Shown here one piece after another: positions 24,696 through 34,018 of a stretch of 64,000 nt of DNA. The notes below the pieces were generated by a model, which ran no database searches, was not told the DNA's origin, and saw only the letters and a program-made list of their open reading frames with translations. The stretch is from Gudongella sp964575895 (lineage in GTDB: Bacteria > Bacillota > Clostridia > Tissierellales > Tissierellaceae), in NCBI GenBank assembly GCA_964575895.1, contig CAZNTE010000002.1, positions 1-64,000 on the forward strand, written 5' to 3'. The stretch's first letter is position 1. Each line of letters begins with the position of its first letter. The position numbers and the translations under genes were made by a program.

Positions 24696-26756
24696 CTAAT
24701 CATTTTTAACTTCTTTTAACAGATAAGCTTCAAGATTGTCTCCCTCTTTAATATCATTGAAGTTTTCTAATCCTAAACCAGCTTCAAAACCTGTTAATAC
24801 TTCTCTAGCATCATCCTTAAATCTCTTAAGTGAAGATACTTTACCATCAAATATTACTACGTCGTCTCTTAATAGTCTAATGGATGCATTACGAGTTATC
24901 TTACCACTCACAACATAAATTCCCGCGATGGAATTACCACTAGGCAATCTGAAAGTTGCTCTTACTTGGGCTCTACCTAATACTTCTTCAACAATCTTAG
25001 GAGCATGCATACCCTTAACTGCAGCTTGAATATCTTCTATAGCTTCATAGATTACTCTGTAAGTTCTTACATCTACTTCTTCCTTTTTAGCAACTTCAAT
25101 AGCATTTAAATTAGGTCTTACATTAAAGCCAATTACAATTGCATTAGAAGCTGAAGCTAGCATTATATCAGTTTCAGTTATTCCACCTACACCGCCATGT
25201 ATAAGATTAACCTTAACTTCCTCTGTATCTAGTTTTCTTAAGGATTGACTTAATGCCTCAATAGATCCTCTAACATCACCTTTGACTATTAAATTCAGAT
25301 CTTTGATTTCACCTAGTTTTATCTTTTCAAACAAATCATCAAGAGAAACTTTTGAAGATTGCTTCATCTGTTCTTCTCTTATTTGGTTTCTCTTTTCATC
25401 TGCAATATTTCTAGCAGCTTTTTCATTTTCAACAGCATATAGTAAAGCTCCAGCATTTGGAACTTCTGATAGTCCTAGAATCACTACTGGGATTGAAGGG
25501 CCTGCTTTCTTTACTTTTCTGCCCTTGTCATCAAGCATAGCTCTTATTCTACCGCTAGCAACACCTGATACTACCATATCTCCAACATTTAAAGTACCTT
25601 TTTGTACTAAAACAGTGGCTAATGGTCCTTTACCTTTGTCTAATTGAGCTTCAATGATTACTCCTATGGCATTTCTATTAGGATTTGCTTTTAATTCTTG
25701 CATTTCAGCAACAAGTAAAATCATTTCTAAAAGCTCTTCAATTCCTGTTCTTGCCTTAGCAGATACAGGAGCAATTATGGTATCTCCACCCCAGTCTTCA
25801 GCTAAAAGTCCATTATCAGCTAACTCTTGTTTAACTCTGTCAATATTTGAATCAGGTTTATCTATTTTATTTACTGCAACTATAATTGGAACACCAGCAG
25901 CTTTAGCATGGGATATTGCTTCAATAGTCTGAGGCATAACACCATCATCTGCAGCTACAACCAATATTGCAATGTCTGTAACCTTAGCTCCCCTTGCTCT
26001 CATGGAAGTAAAGGCCTCATGACCAGGTGTATCAAGGAATACTATCTTTTTATTATTAATATTAACTGCATAAGCACCTATATGCTGTGTAATACCTCCA
26101 GCTTCTTTATCAATAACATTAGTATGTCTTATTGCATCCAGTAGGGATGTTTTACCATGGTCAACATGACCCATAACAGTTACAACTGGAGGTCTTGCTA
26201 CTAGATCTTTTGGATCATCTTCAAAGTCTAAGAGATCGTCTTCTTCAGGTTCAACTTCTACTTCCTTAGTTATGACATCAAACCCAAAATCATCTGCAAC
26301 TATTGCCGCAATTTCACTGTCTATTGCTTGGTTTTGATTGACCATAACTCCTAAACCTATTAACTTTGTTATTATTTGGGATGCGTTAACTCCCATTAAT
26401 TCACTTAGTTCTTTAACTATAATTTCATTTTCTATTTCAATAGTTTGTCTAATAATATCAGTTACCTCTTCTTCTTTTGGTTTTTCTACTTCTAATGAAT
26501 TTTTCTTATTTTTGTCTTTTTTAGATTTTTTCCTTATTTTTTCTTCTTCTACTTCTAAATCAATCTCATCAATTTCGACTTCTTCATTTTTTTTAGTTTC
26601 ACCAATCAGGATCTCTTTAATTAATTTAGCTTCTTCTTCTTCGATTGAACTCATGTGACTGGCAATTTTTAAATCTAAGCCATCAATGGCTTCCATAAAC
26701 TCCTTGCTGGTCATATTTAATTCTTTTGCCAATTCATATACTCTAACTTTTGTCAT
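24696..26756 (-). CDS. infB: translation initiation factor IF-2
   Basis: A 686-residue GTPase that positions initiator tRNA. It has two IF2_N modules (MTKVRVYELAKELNMTSKEF at the start and a second at ~105-165), a charged linker rich in Lys and Glu, and the G domain with GHVDHGKTSLLDAI, DTPGHEAF and NKID. Domains II-IV complete it. The start at 26756 follows GGAGGTG by 6 nt; a GTG three codons upstream is inside that site. The N-terminal region is short compared with Bacillus or E. coli. Confidence 0.97.
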   Translation of the reverse strand: MTKVRVYELAKELNMTSKEFMEAIDGLDLKIASHMSSIEEEEAKLIKEILIGETKKNEEVEIDEIDLEVEEEKIRKKSKKDKNKKNSLEVEKPKEEEVTDIIRQTIEIENEIIVKELSELMGVNASQIITKLIGLGVMVNQNQAIDSEIAAIVADDFGFDVITKEVEVEPEEDDLLDFEDDPKDLVARPPVVTVMGHVDHGKTSLLDAIRHTNVIDKEAGGITQHIGAYAVNINNKKIVFLDTPGHEAFTSMRARGAKVTDIAILVVAADDGVMPQTIEAISHAKAAGVPIIVAVNKIDKPDSNIDRVKQELADNGLLAEDWGGDTIIAPVSAKARTGIEELLEMILLVAEMQELKANPNRNAIGVIIEAQLDKGKGPLATVLVQKGTLNVGDMVVSGVASGRIRAMLDDKGRKVKKAGPSIPVVILGLSEVPNAGALLYAVENEKAARNIADEKRNQIREEQMKQSSKVSLDDLFEKIKLGEIKDLNLIVKGDVRGSIEALSQSLRKLDTEEVKVNLIHGGVGGITETDIMLASASNAIVIGFNVRPNLNAIEVAKKEEVDVRTYRVIYEAIEDIQAAVKGMHAPKIVEEVLGRAQVRATFRLPSGNSIAGIYVVSGKITRNASIRLLRDDVVIFDGKVSSLKRFKDDAREVLTGFEAGLGLENFNDIKEGDNLEAYLLKEVKND

Positions 26757-26788
26757 ACACGACACCTCCCATTTGTTTAAGGTGATCC

Positions 26789-27052
26789 TTACTCCTTTAT
26801 GACTTCTTTCAACTTTTCGTAAACTTCCTGAGTAATTTCAGTTTCTAAGTTTCTAGCAAATTTCTTGCCTTTATAAGCATCTTCAAAGCATTTAAGATTT
26901 GGGCATATATAGGCTCCTCTACCATTTGCTTTTCCGCTTAAGTCAACAAAGACTTCATCTTCCTTGTTTTTAACAACACGAATTAATTCTTTTTTGGGTT
27001 TCATTTCATTACATGCGATACATCTTCTAAGAGGGATCTTCTTCTGTTTCAT
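26789..27052 (-). CDS. ylxR: YlxR/RnpM family RNA-binding protein
   Basis: An 87-residue protein with the YlxR signature PLRRCIACNEMKPKKELIR and GRGAYICPN. In Bacillus this protein binds RNase P RNA and modulates it. It overlaps nusA by 26 nt. The L7Ae-like ylxQ gene normally found between ylxR and infB is missing here. Confidence 0.92.
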   Translation of the reverse strand: MKQKKIPLRRCIACNEMKPKKELIRVVKNKEDEVFVDLSGKANGRGAYICPNLKCFEDAYKGKKFARNLETEITQEVYEKLKEVIKE

Positions 27053-28112
27053 TTACTACTCCTCCTTGAAGAATTTTATATTGACTTTCAGATTTGATAT
27101 CAATCTTCCAGTTGGTCAATTTAGCTGCTAATCTAGCATTTTGTCCTTCTTTTCCTATGGCAAGAGATAATTGATAGTCAGGAACAACAACTAAAGCAGA
27201 TTTTTCTTTTTCATTTGCTATAACCTTAACAACCTTAGAAGGGCTTAAACTATTTGCAATAAATTCTTCCACATTCTTACTCCAAATTACTATATCAATT
27301 TTCTCTCCATTAAGTTCATCAACAATTGCTTTTACTCTTGCACCTTTAAAACCGACACAAGCACCTAATGGATCAACTTCTTCATTCCTGGAGAAAACAG
27401 CCAGTTTAGTCCTTGAACCAGCTTCTCTAGAAACAGAATAAATCTCTACTATGCCTTCGTTAATCTCAGGAACTTCTAGTTCAAACAATCTCTTTACCAG
27501 TCCAGTATGAGCTCTAGAAAGAACTATTTGTGGTCCTTTTGTTGTTTTCTTAACTTCCAGTATTAGAAGTTTTAACCTATCTCCTTGATTATACTCTTCT
27601 CCAACTATTTGTTCAGCTGGTGGAAGAATTCCTTCAGTTTTTCCTAGGTCAATATATACATTATTCTTTGCAATTCTTTGAATTTGACCAGTTATAATCT
27701 CATTTTCACGAGTTATGAACTCATCAAATATTACATCTCTTTCAGCATCTTTTATTCTTTGAATAACAACTTGTTTTGCAGTCTGTGCTGCAATTCTTCC
27801 AAAGTCTCTTGGAGTAATTTCAACCTTAACCACATCTCCTAGTTGGTAATTTGGATCTTTTCCCTTCGCATCACTTAGAGTAATTTGAAGTAAATCATCT
27901 TCAACTAGTTCTTCTTCCACTACATCTTTAACTGCGAATACCCTAACTGCTCCAGTATCTCTATTCATTTCTACTAAAACATTTTGGGAAGAACCGAAAT
28001 TCTTTTTATAACTTGATATTAAGGCAGACTCTAAAGCGTCGAAAATTACATCTTTTGATATACCTTTTTCCTTTTCAATTTCTTCCAGGGCGTTGATGAA
28101 ATCAACATTCAT
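27027..28112 (-). CDS. nusA: transcription termination/antitermination factor NusA
   Basis: A 361-residue NusA of the short Gram-positive form. It has an N-terminal RNA-polymerase-binding domain (about 1-130), an S1 domain (about 135-200) and two KH domains (about 230-345, with GACVGFKGARVKAIVDEL and AIGKEGQNARLAAKLT). It lacks the acidic repeats of proteobacterial NusA, as expected. It follows rimP by 14 bp. Confidence 0.97.
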   Translation of the reverse strand: MNVDFINALEEIEKEKGISKDVIFDALESALISSYKKNFGSSQNVLVEMNRDTGAVRVFAVKDVVEEELVEDDLLQITLSDAKGKDPNYQLGDVVKVEITPRDFGRIAAQTAKQVVIQRIKDAERDVIFDEFITRENEIITGQIQRIAKNNVYIDLGKTEGILPPAEQIVGEEYNQGDRLKLLILEVKKTTKGPQIVLSRAHTGLVKRLFELEVPEINEGIVEIYSVSREAGSRTKLAVFSRNEEVDPLGACVGFKGARVKAIVDELNGEKIDIVIWSKNVEEFIANSLSPSKVVKVIANEKEKSALVVVPDYQLSLAIGKEGQNARLAAKLTNWKIDIKSESQYKILQGGVVNETEEDPS

Positions 28113-28126
28113 CTTAATACTCCTCC

Positions 28127-28588
28127 TTAAAATTTAATCGTTAATCTCATAAGAGATATTGTATCCCTGGGAATTTCCAGAGTTCCATTTGCCATTTCTA
28201 ACAATACATTTTTATCATCAAATGATTTCAAAATTCCTTCATGTCTCTTTGAGTCTCTTAAGTTTTGATAAAGATTCACTTCCACCTCTTTACCTATGTT
28301 TCTTTTTAAGTCCTTATCAGTTTTAATAGGTCTATCTAGTCCAGGAGATGAGACTTCTAGATAATATGCCTTATCAATAATGTCAAATTCATCTAATTTA
28401 GCGCTAAGTAATTCACTAGCTGCCTGACAATCATCCAGATTAACACCACCGTCTTTGTGTATATATACTCTTAGGAAGTAATCACCATGCTCTTTTAAAT
28501 ACTCAACATCAACTAGTTCAAATTTCAGACTATCCGTTACCTCTAAACACAGGGCTTCAACCCTTTTCATCATATCTTTCTTACTCAT
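28127..28588 (-). CDS. rimP: ribosome maturation factor RimP
   Basis: A 153-residue protein needed for 30S assembly. It has an alpha/beta N-terminal domain with FRVYIHKDGGVNLDDC-like sequence (here LRVYIHKDGG) and SSPGLDRPIKTDKDL, then an SH3-like C-terminal domain. The ATG at 28588 follows GGAGGTGTATT; an upstream ATG at 28642 would add 18 unrelated residues. It leads the rimP-nusA-ylxR-infB-rbfA-nrnA-truB-ribF operon. Confidence 0.93.
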   Translation of the reverse strand: MSKKDMMKRVEALCLEVTDSLKFELVDVEYLKEHGDYFLRVYIHKDGGVNLDDCQAASELLSAKLDEFDIIDKAYYLEVSSPGLDRPIKTDKDLKRNIGKEVEVNLYQNLRDSKRHEGILKSFDDKNVLLEMANGTLEIPRDTISLMRLTIKF

Positions 28589-28624
28589 AATACACCTCCA
28601 TCTCAGTACTCCTTGACACAAATG

Positions 28625-28646
28625 AAGAGTGGGAAAACCCACTCTT
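28625..28646 (-). terminator. hairpin in the rimP leader / after polC
   Basis: AAGAGTGGG and CCCACTCTT form a perfect 9-bp stem with a 4-nt loop. It lies 54 bp past the polC stop but also about 25 nt into the predicted rimP transcript. No strong T-run follows, so it may be a leader structure rather than a full terminator. Confidence 0.6.
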
Positions 28647-28674
28647 GAAGAAAATCACTATATTTGTCTTATTT

Positions 28675-28703
28675 ATTATAACATAGAAAATGAGCAAAAT
28701 CAA
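28675..28703 (-). promoter_or_regulatory. promoter of the rimP-nusA-infB operon
   Basis: On the minus strand TTGATT (28703-28698) and TATAAT (28680-28675) are 17 bp apart. The -35 overlaps the polC stop codon. The predicted start gives an untranslated leader of about 80 nt with a hairpin. Confidence 0.7.
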
Positions 28704-31700
28704 ATGTTAAATAAGCTTATTTGATTGCTTTGAGGCAATTTATCCAAACAACCATGATTCTCTAGAGCATCTATAACTGGCCTAGTTGCTTTACCTCTTT
28801 TAATCAAGTCTTCAATTGAAATAAATTCGGATACTTCACGTTCTTCTACAATCTTTCTAGCAGCATTCTCTCCTACACCCTCTAGAGCTTTTAAGGGTGG
28901 CAGAATTCCTTGATCTGTTATAATGAATCTATCTGAATCTGATTTGGATAAATCAACTTTCTTAAACTTATATCCTCTTGCTAACATCTCTAAAGCAACT
29001 TCTAGTACTGTTACCATATTCTTTTCTTTTGCAGATGCACTATTGCCTTTTGCATCTACTTCCCCAATTCTGTCTTTAATTGAAGCACTTCCTTTTAATA
29101 TTAAATCCGCATCAAAATCAGTAGCCTTGGTGGTAAAGTAAGTTGCATAGAAGGCTTCTGGATGGTGAACTTTAAAATACGCAATTCTAAAACTCATAGT
29201 AACATAGGCAGCAGCATGGGCCTTTGGAAACATATACTTGATCTTATTACATGATTCTATATACCATTCAGGTAAATCAAGATCTCTCATGGCTTGCTCA
29301 TCGTCAGGTGATAGTCCTTTACCTTTTCTAACATTTTCCATGATAAAAAAGGATCTTTTTTTCTCCATACCAGCGTTTATTAGAGATAACATTATGTCTT
29401 CTCTGGTGGATATCACTTTTGATAATGGAGCTATTTCATTCTTAACCAGTAGTTGGGCATTATTTATCCATACATCTGTACCATGGGACAAACCACTAAT
29501 TCTTACTAACTCAGAAAATGTCTTTGGCTTTGTCTCAATAAGCATTTGTCTAACAAATTTTGTTCCAAACTCTGGTATACCCATGGTACCTACAGGACTA
29601 TTTATATCTTCTGGTTTTATTTTTAGAGATTCAGTAGTTGTGAATATATCCATAGTAGGTTTATCATCTAAAGGAATACTTAGTGGGTCAACGCCAGTAA
29701 TATCCTCAAGCATTCTAATAATACTTGGCACATCATGACCCAGTATATCAAGCTTCAAAATTCTACCACTAATTGAATGATAGTCAAAGTGAGTTGTTAT
29801 TACTCCAGAACCCTTGTCATCAGCTGGATATTGAATAGGCGTAAAGTCCAGTATATCTTTATATTCTGGCACTATCATAACGCCACCAGGATGTTGACCA
29901 GAAGTTCTTTTAATTCCAGTACACCCCTTTAATAATCTATTGATTTCTGCACTGCTTACATTAATTTCCTTGCTTTCAAAGTACTTTTTTACGAAACCAT
30001 AAGCAGTTTTATCTGCTATGGTTCCAATAGTTCCAGCTCTAAAGACCTTGCCCTCACCAAATAACTCCTCAGTATATTTGTGAGCTCTTGATTGGTACTC
30101 TCCTGCAAAGTTAAGGTCTATATCTGGTTCTTTATCACCTTCAAAACCAAGGAAAACCTCAAAAGGAATATCTTGACCATCCTTAATATATTTTTCATTG
30201 CAATCAGGACAAACCTTATCAGGCAAATCAAATCCTGATGCAACGGAACCGTCTGTGAAAAATTCTGACTTTGCGCACTTTGGGCATGAGTAGTGTGGTG
30301 GTAAGGGATTAACTTCTGTTATTCCACTCATAGTTGCTGCAAATGATGATCCAACAGATCCTCTGGATCCAACTAGATAACCATCCTCTACTGACTTCCA
30401 TACAAGCTTTTGGGCTATTATATACATTACTGCATAACCATTTTTTATAATTGAGTCCAACTCCCTATCCAGCCTTGACTTTACAATCTCTGGTAAAGGG
30501 TTGCCATATTTTTCATAAGCCTTTCTATATGTTATGCTTCTTAACTCATCATCAGCACCCTCAATTTCAGGCGGGAAGGTTCCATTTGGTATAGGTATGC
30601 AATTATCAATTAGATCACTTATTTTTCCCGGATTGTATATAACTATTTCCTTTGCGGTTTCAAAATCAAAATATGAAAACTCCTTTAGCATTTCATCTGT
30701 GGTTCTTAGATATAAGGGTGGCTGAAAGTCAGCATCAGAATAATTTTGACCAGACATTAATATTCTCCTGTATATTTCGTCCTCCTCATCCAAGAAATGA
30801 ACATCACCAGTACCAACAACAAGTTTATTGTGTTGTCGGCCTAATGAGAAGATCTTTTTGTTTATTTCCTGTAATTCATTTTCATCTTTTACAATTCCAT
30901 CTCTAACTAGATGCAAGTTGTTACCAAGGGGTTGAATTTCTAGATAATCGTAAAAGGAAACTATGTCGTTGATTTCATTGTTTGTCTTATTGGCTAGAAT
31001 AGCTCTATAGAGTTCTCCAGCCTCGCAAGCACTTCCAATTAATAAGTTTTCCCGATATTCCTCAATCAAGGACTTAGGCAATCTTGGTTTTCTATGAAAG
31101 TATTTTAAGTGGGATTCACTTATTAATTTATACAAATCTTTCAAGCCGTGCTGGTTTTTAGCTAGAATAATTGTATGGTGCATATCGCCTTTTGATATGT
31201 CACCTGAGCCTAAGGTGTTTAATCCAGCTAGAGTGTTTACGCCTTTATCCCTTAAAATATCAAGGGTCTTCAAAAGTATCATTGCAGTAGCTTCGGAATC
31301 ATCAACAGCTCTATGATGATTTAGAAGTTCTACCTTTAAATGTTTAGCCACCAGGTTTAATTTATGACTTTTCAATTCTGGGAAAACTGCTCTTGATAAT
31401 TCAAGAGTATCAAGAACAGGATTAGATATGTGTATACCAATTTTTTTCATATTCTCTCTTATGAAGCCCATATCAAAAGAAGCATTATGGGCAACAAGAA
31501 TGCTATCCCCAATGAAATTATTAAAGGAATTAATGACCTGATCAATTACAGGTTGGCCTTTAACCATTTCATCGTTTATTCCTGTCAATTTAGTAATTAA
31601 TGCGGGAATTGATACTTGGGGATCAACCAACTGACTGAATCTATCAACTACTTCACCCTTTACTATCTTTACTGCACCAATTTCAGTGATCTTATCATTT

Positions 31701-32944
31701 TTGGCAGATAGACCAGTTGTCTCAAGGTCAAAAACAACAAAATCATCCAAGTCTCTACCTTCAATGTATCCAGTAACAACATCTTTCTTATCATTTATCA
31801 TATAAGCTTCAACACCATATATGATTTTTATATCTTTGTTAAATCTCATAGCCTCAGGAAAAGCCTGAACAACTCCATGATCAGTGATTGCTATAGCTTT
31901 ATGACCCCACTTGACGGCTCTTTTAATAAGTTCTTCTGTTGAAGTAATCCCATCCATTGAACTCATGTGTGTGTGAAGATGCAATTCAACCCTCTTATCT
32001 TGAGCGTTGTCCTTCCTAATTGGCTTTTCTTTTACTATTAGTGATTTAATCATAATGGTTAGTTCTTTGGCGTAATTATCAAATACCACATCCCCTTCTA
32101 ACTGAACATGGGTATTTACTTTTATGTTATCAATAAATTCCTCAGTTAATTCTGAATCTAGAAATACCTTAGCAGAAATAGAATCAGTTCCATCAGATAA
32201 GTAAAATATACATAAGGTTTTTTTATTGTTAATACTCTTTGTTTCTACTTGGAAAATTGTTCCTTGAATGGCTGCGCTACCTGTTTGAATGCTAATGTCA
32301 TTTATGTTTATTAAGGAATTCTTAATAGTTTTGCCATATGAATACACTTTGTTAGATACCTTTGACTTAGTTTTGCTATCCTTATTTTGCCTTGGAGAGC
32401 TTGATAAGATATCCTTTAATATCTTTCTCTCTTCTATCTCCTTCTCATATAGAAACTCCTCAGAGATATTATAATCACTATAATCAATAACTAATGCCTT
32501 GTTTCTTTCCTTTTGTATCAAGCCCTGAAGTTTATCAACTAGTCCATTTCTTGTTACTGATTGATATGCTATATTATGAGGTAATACTAATTTATATGAG
32601 TCCCTAGCTTCATCAAAAACAACATCCTCCAACCAAGAAGAGCTGGAGGGTATATGATTTTTAATTAATTGTAATACCACTTCCTGTAATTCCTCATCTG
32701 ATAAAATATCATCAAGAATCAAAAAACTACATGAAATAAATAAGTTGGGAAACTTATTCTTAAATAACTCATTTATAACTATCTTATCATTATCTGTTAT
32801 ATGGTAAGAATCTTTTAAAGATACACTCAAAACTTTACTATCTTTATTTAATTCAACTTTTAATACATCTATATCATCAGATAATAAGTCAATACTGTCT
32901 TCACCTTGAAAGAGTTTCTTTATGCTTGTTTTTATTTCTGTCAT
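28700..32944 (-). CDS. polC: DNA polymerase III subunit alpha, PolC type
   Basis: A 1414-residue replicative polymerase of Gram-positive type with built-in proofreading. The order is N-terminal domain, OB domain (about 215-300), PHP domain (HLHTHMSSMDG), DEDDh exonuclease (VVFDLETTGLSAKNDKITEIG in part, with HRAVDDSEAT), polymerase palm (EPDIDLNFAGEYQ), a zinc-binding cysteine set (CPKCAKSEF and CPDCNEKYI) and a helix-hairpin-helix (GILPPLKALEGVGENAAR). Length is close to Bacillus PolC (1437). It ends the ispG-polC unit. Confidence 0.98.
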   Translation of the reverse strand: MTEIKTSIKKLFQGEDSIDLLSDDIDVLKVELNKDSKVLSVSLKDSYHITDNDKIVINELFKNKFPNLFISCSFLILDDILSDEELQEVVLQLIKNHIPSSSSWLEDVVFDEARDSYKLVLPHNIAYQSVTRNGLVDKLQGLIQKERNKALVIDYSDYNISEEFLYEKEIEERKILKDILSSSPRQNKDSKTKSKVSNKVYSYGKTIKNSLININDISIQTGSAAIQGTIFQVETKSINNKKTLCIFYLSDGTDSISAKVFLDSELTEEFIDNIKVNTHVQLEGDVVFDNYAKELTIMIKSLIVKEKPIRKDNAQDKRVELHLHTHMSSMDGITSTEELIKRAVKWGHKAIAITDHGVVQAFPEAMRFNKDIKIIYGVEAYMINDKKDVVTGYIEGRDLDDFVVFDLETTGLSAKNDKITEIGAVKIVKGEVVDRFSQLVDPQVSIPALITKLTGINDEMVKGQPVIDQVINSFNNFIGDSILVAHNASFDMGFIRENMKKIGIHISNPVLDTLELSRAVFPELKSHKLNLVAKHLKVELLNHHRAVDDSEATAMILLKTLDILRDKGVNTLAGLNTLGSGDISKGDMHHTIILAKNQHGLKDLYKLISESHLKYFHRKPRLPKSLIEEYRENLLIGSACEAGELYRAILANKTNNEINDIVSFYDYLEIQPLGNNLHLVRDGIVKDENELQEINKKIFSLGRQHNKLVVGTGDVHFLDEEDEIYRRILMSGQNYSDADFQPPLYLRTTDEMLKEFSYFDFETAKEIVIYNPGKISDLIDNCIPIPNGTFPPEIEGADDELRSITYRKAYEKYGNPLPEIVKSRLDRELDSIIKNGYAVMYIIAQKLVWKSVEDGYLVGSRGSVGSSFAATMSGITEVNPLPPHYSCPKCAKSEFFTDGSVASGFDLPDKVCPDCNEKYIKDGQDIPFEVFLGFEGDKEPDIDLNFAGEYQSRAHKYTEELFGEGKVFRAGTIGTIADKTAYGFVKKYFESKEINVSSAEINRLLKGCTGIKRTSGQHPGGVMIVPEYKDILDFTPIQYPADDKGSGVITTHFDYHSISGRILKLDILGHDVPSIIRMLEDITGVDPLSIPLDDKPTMDIFTTTESLKIKPEDINSPVGTMGIPEFGTKFVRQMLIETKPKTFSELVRISGLSHGTDVWINNAQLLVKNEIAPLSKVISTREDIMLSLINAGMEKKRSFFIMENVRKGKGLSPDDEQAMRDLDLPEWYIESCNKIKYMFPKAHAAAYVTMSFRIAYFKVHHPEAFYATYFTTKATDFDADLILKGSASIKDRIGEVDAKGNSASAKEKNMVTVLEVALEMLARGYKFKKVDLSKSDSDRFIITDQGILPPLKALEGVGENAARKIVEEREVSEFISIEDLIKRGKATRPVIDALENHGCLDKLPQSNQISLFNI

Positions 32945-32959
32945 AAACTACTCTCCTTC

Positions 32960-34009
32960 TTAAAGCTTTTCTATTTCTATTAACAATTCCTCTAAAAGAT
33001 CTTCTTCCTTCACCTTTTTAACAATCTTACCTTTTTTAAATATTAAACCTTCTCCCATACCGCCAGCTATTCCAATATCTGCTTCTCTAGCTTCCCCAGG
33101 GCCATTTACAGCACAACCCATTATTGCTACTTTAATTGGTTTTTTAATATGCTCAAGTCTTTTTTCAGCTTCTTCAGCTATCTTAATAAGGTCAATATTG
33201 GTTCTGCTGCAGGTTGGGCAAGAAATTAATTCCAAACCATCTTGTAATAATCCTAGAGATTTTAACATTTCTCGACCTACCTTAACCTCTTCAACAGGGT
33301 CTCCAGTTAATGATACTCTTATTGTATCTCCTATACCCATAGCCAGTAAAGCACCCATGCCAACACTAGATTTTATTGTACCTCTCCAAGGTGTTCCAGC
33401 CTCAGTAACACCTAAATGCAGAGGATAATCAACTAATTCAGACATTCTCTTATATGCTTTTATAGTTAGAGGTACATTACTAGCTTTTAATGATATTTTA
33501 ATATCGTTAAAGTTCATAGACTCCAATAATCTTATTTGTTCCAAGGCACTTTGAACCATGGACTCTTCGTTAACCCCACCATAAAGATCTATGTGCTCTC
33601 TCTTAATTGATCCAGAATTAACTCCAATCCTAATGGAAATACCTGCATCCTTGCAAGCATTTACAACCTCTTTAACTCTATCTCTAGATCCAATATTCCC
33701 AGGATTTATTCTTAGTCCATCGACCCCATATTTTATGGATTCCAAGGCTAGCTTATAATCAAATTGTATGTCTGCAATTATGGGCATCCTAATCTCTTTT
33801 TTAATTTCCTTGATGGCTTTGGCATCTTCCACCGAGCTTACTGCAGATCTAATAATATCACAACCTGCATCTTGTAATTGCATCATTTGGTTTATAGTTG
33901 CAGATATATCTTTGGTTTTTGTATTAGTCATTGACTGAACACTAATAGGGGAGTCGCCACCAATAAAAATATCCCCAACTTTTATTTTTCTAGTAAGTTT
34001 TCTTTCCAA
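32960..34009 (-). CDS. ispG: (E)-4-hydroxy-3-methylbut-2-enyl-diphosphate synthase
   Basis: A 349-residue [4Fe-4S] enzyme of the MEP isoprenoid pathway. The TIM-barrel part starts at TRKIKVGDIFIGGDSPI. The cluster cysteines are in ISCPTCSRTN and GCAVNGPGEAREADIG. The TTG at 34009 has AGGTGA upstream and gives the usual start MERKLTRK; a GTG at 34018 directly after the rseP stop is the alternative. The upstream pathway gene dxr is not at this locus although it often accompanies cdsA-rseP-ispG. Confidence 0.94.
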   Translation of the reverse strand: MERKLTRKIKVGDIFIGGDSPISVQSMTNTKTKDISATINQMMQLQDAGCDIIRSAVSSVEDAKAIKEIKKEIRMPIIADIQFDYKLALESIKYGVDGLRINPGNIGSRDRVKEVVNACKDAGISIRIGVNSGSIKREHIDLYGGVNEESMVQSALEQIRLLESMNFNDIKISLKASNVPLTIKAYKRMSELVDYPLHLGVTEAGTPWRGTIKSSVGMGALLAMGIGDTIRVSLTGDPVEEVKVGREMLKSLGLLQDGLELISCPTCSRTNIDLIKIAEEAEKRLEHIKKPIKVAIMGCAVNGPGEAREADIGIAGGMGEGLIFKKGKIVKKVKEEDLLEELLIEIEKL

Positions 34010-34018
34010 TTTTATCAC

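Noticed and set aside
29238..29738. 166-codon plus-strand frame
   Set aside because: It is a shadow of the polC polymerase domain, with composition expected of antisense to a coding strand.
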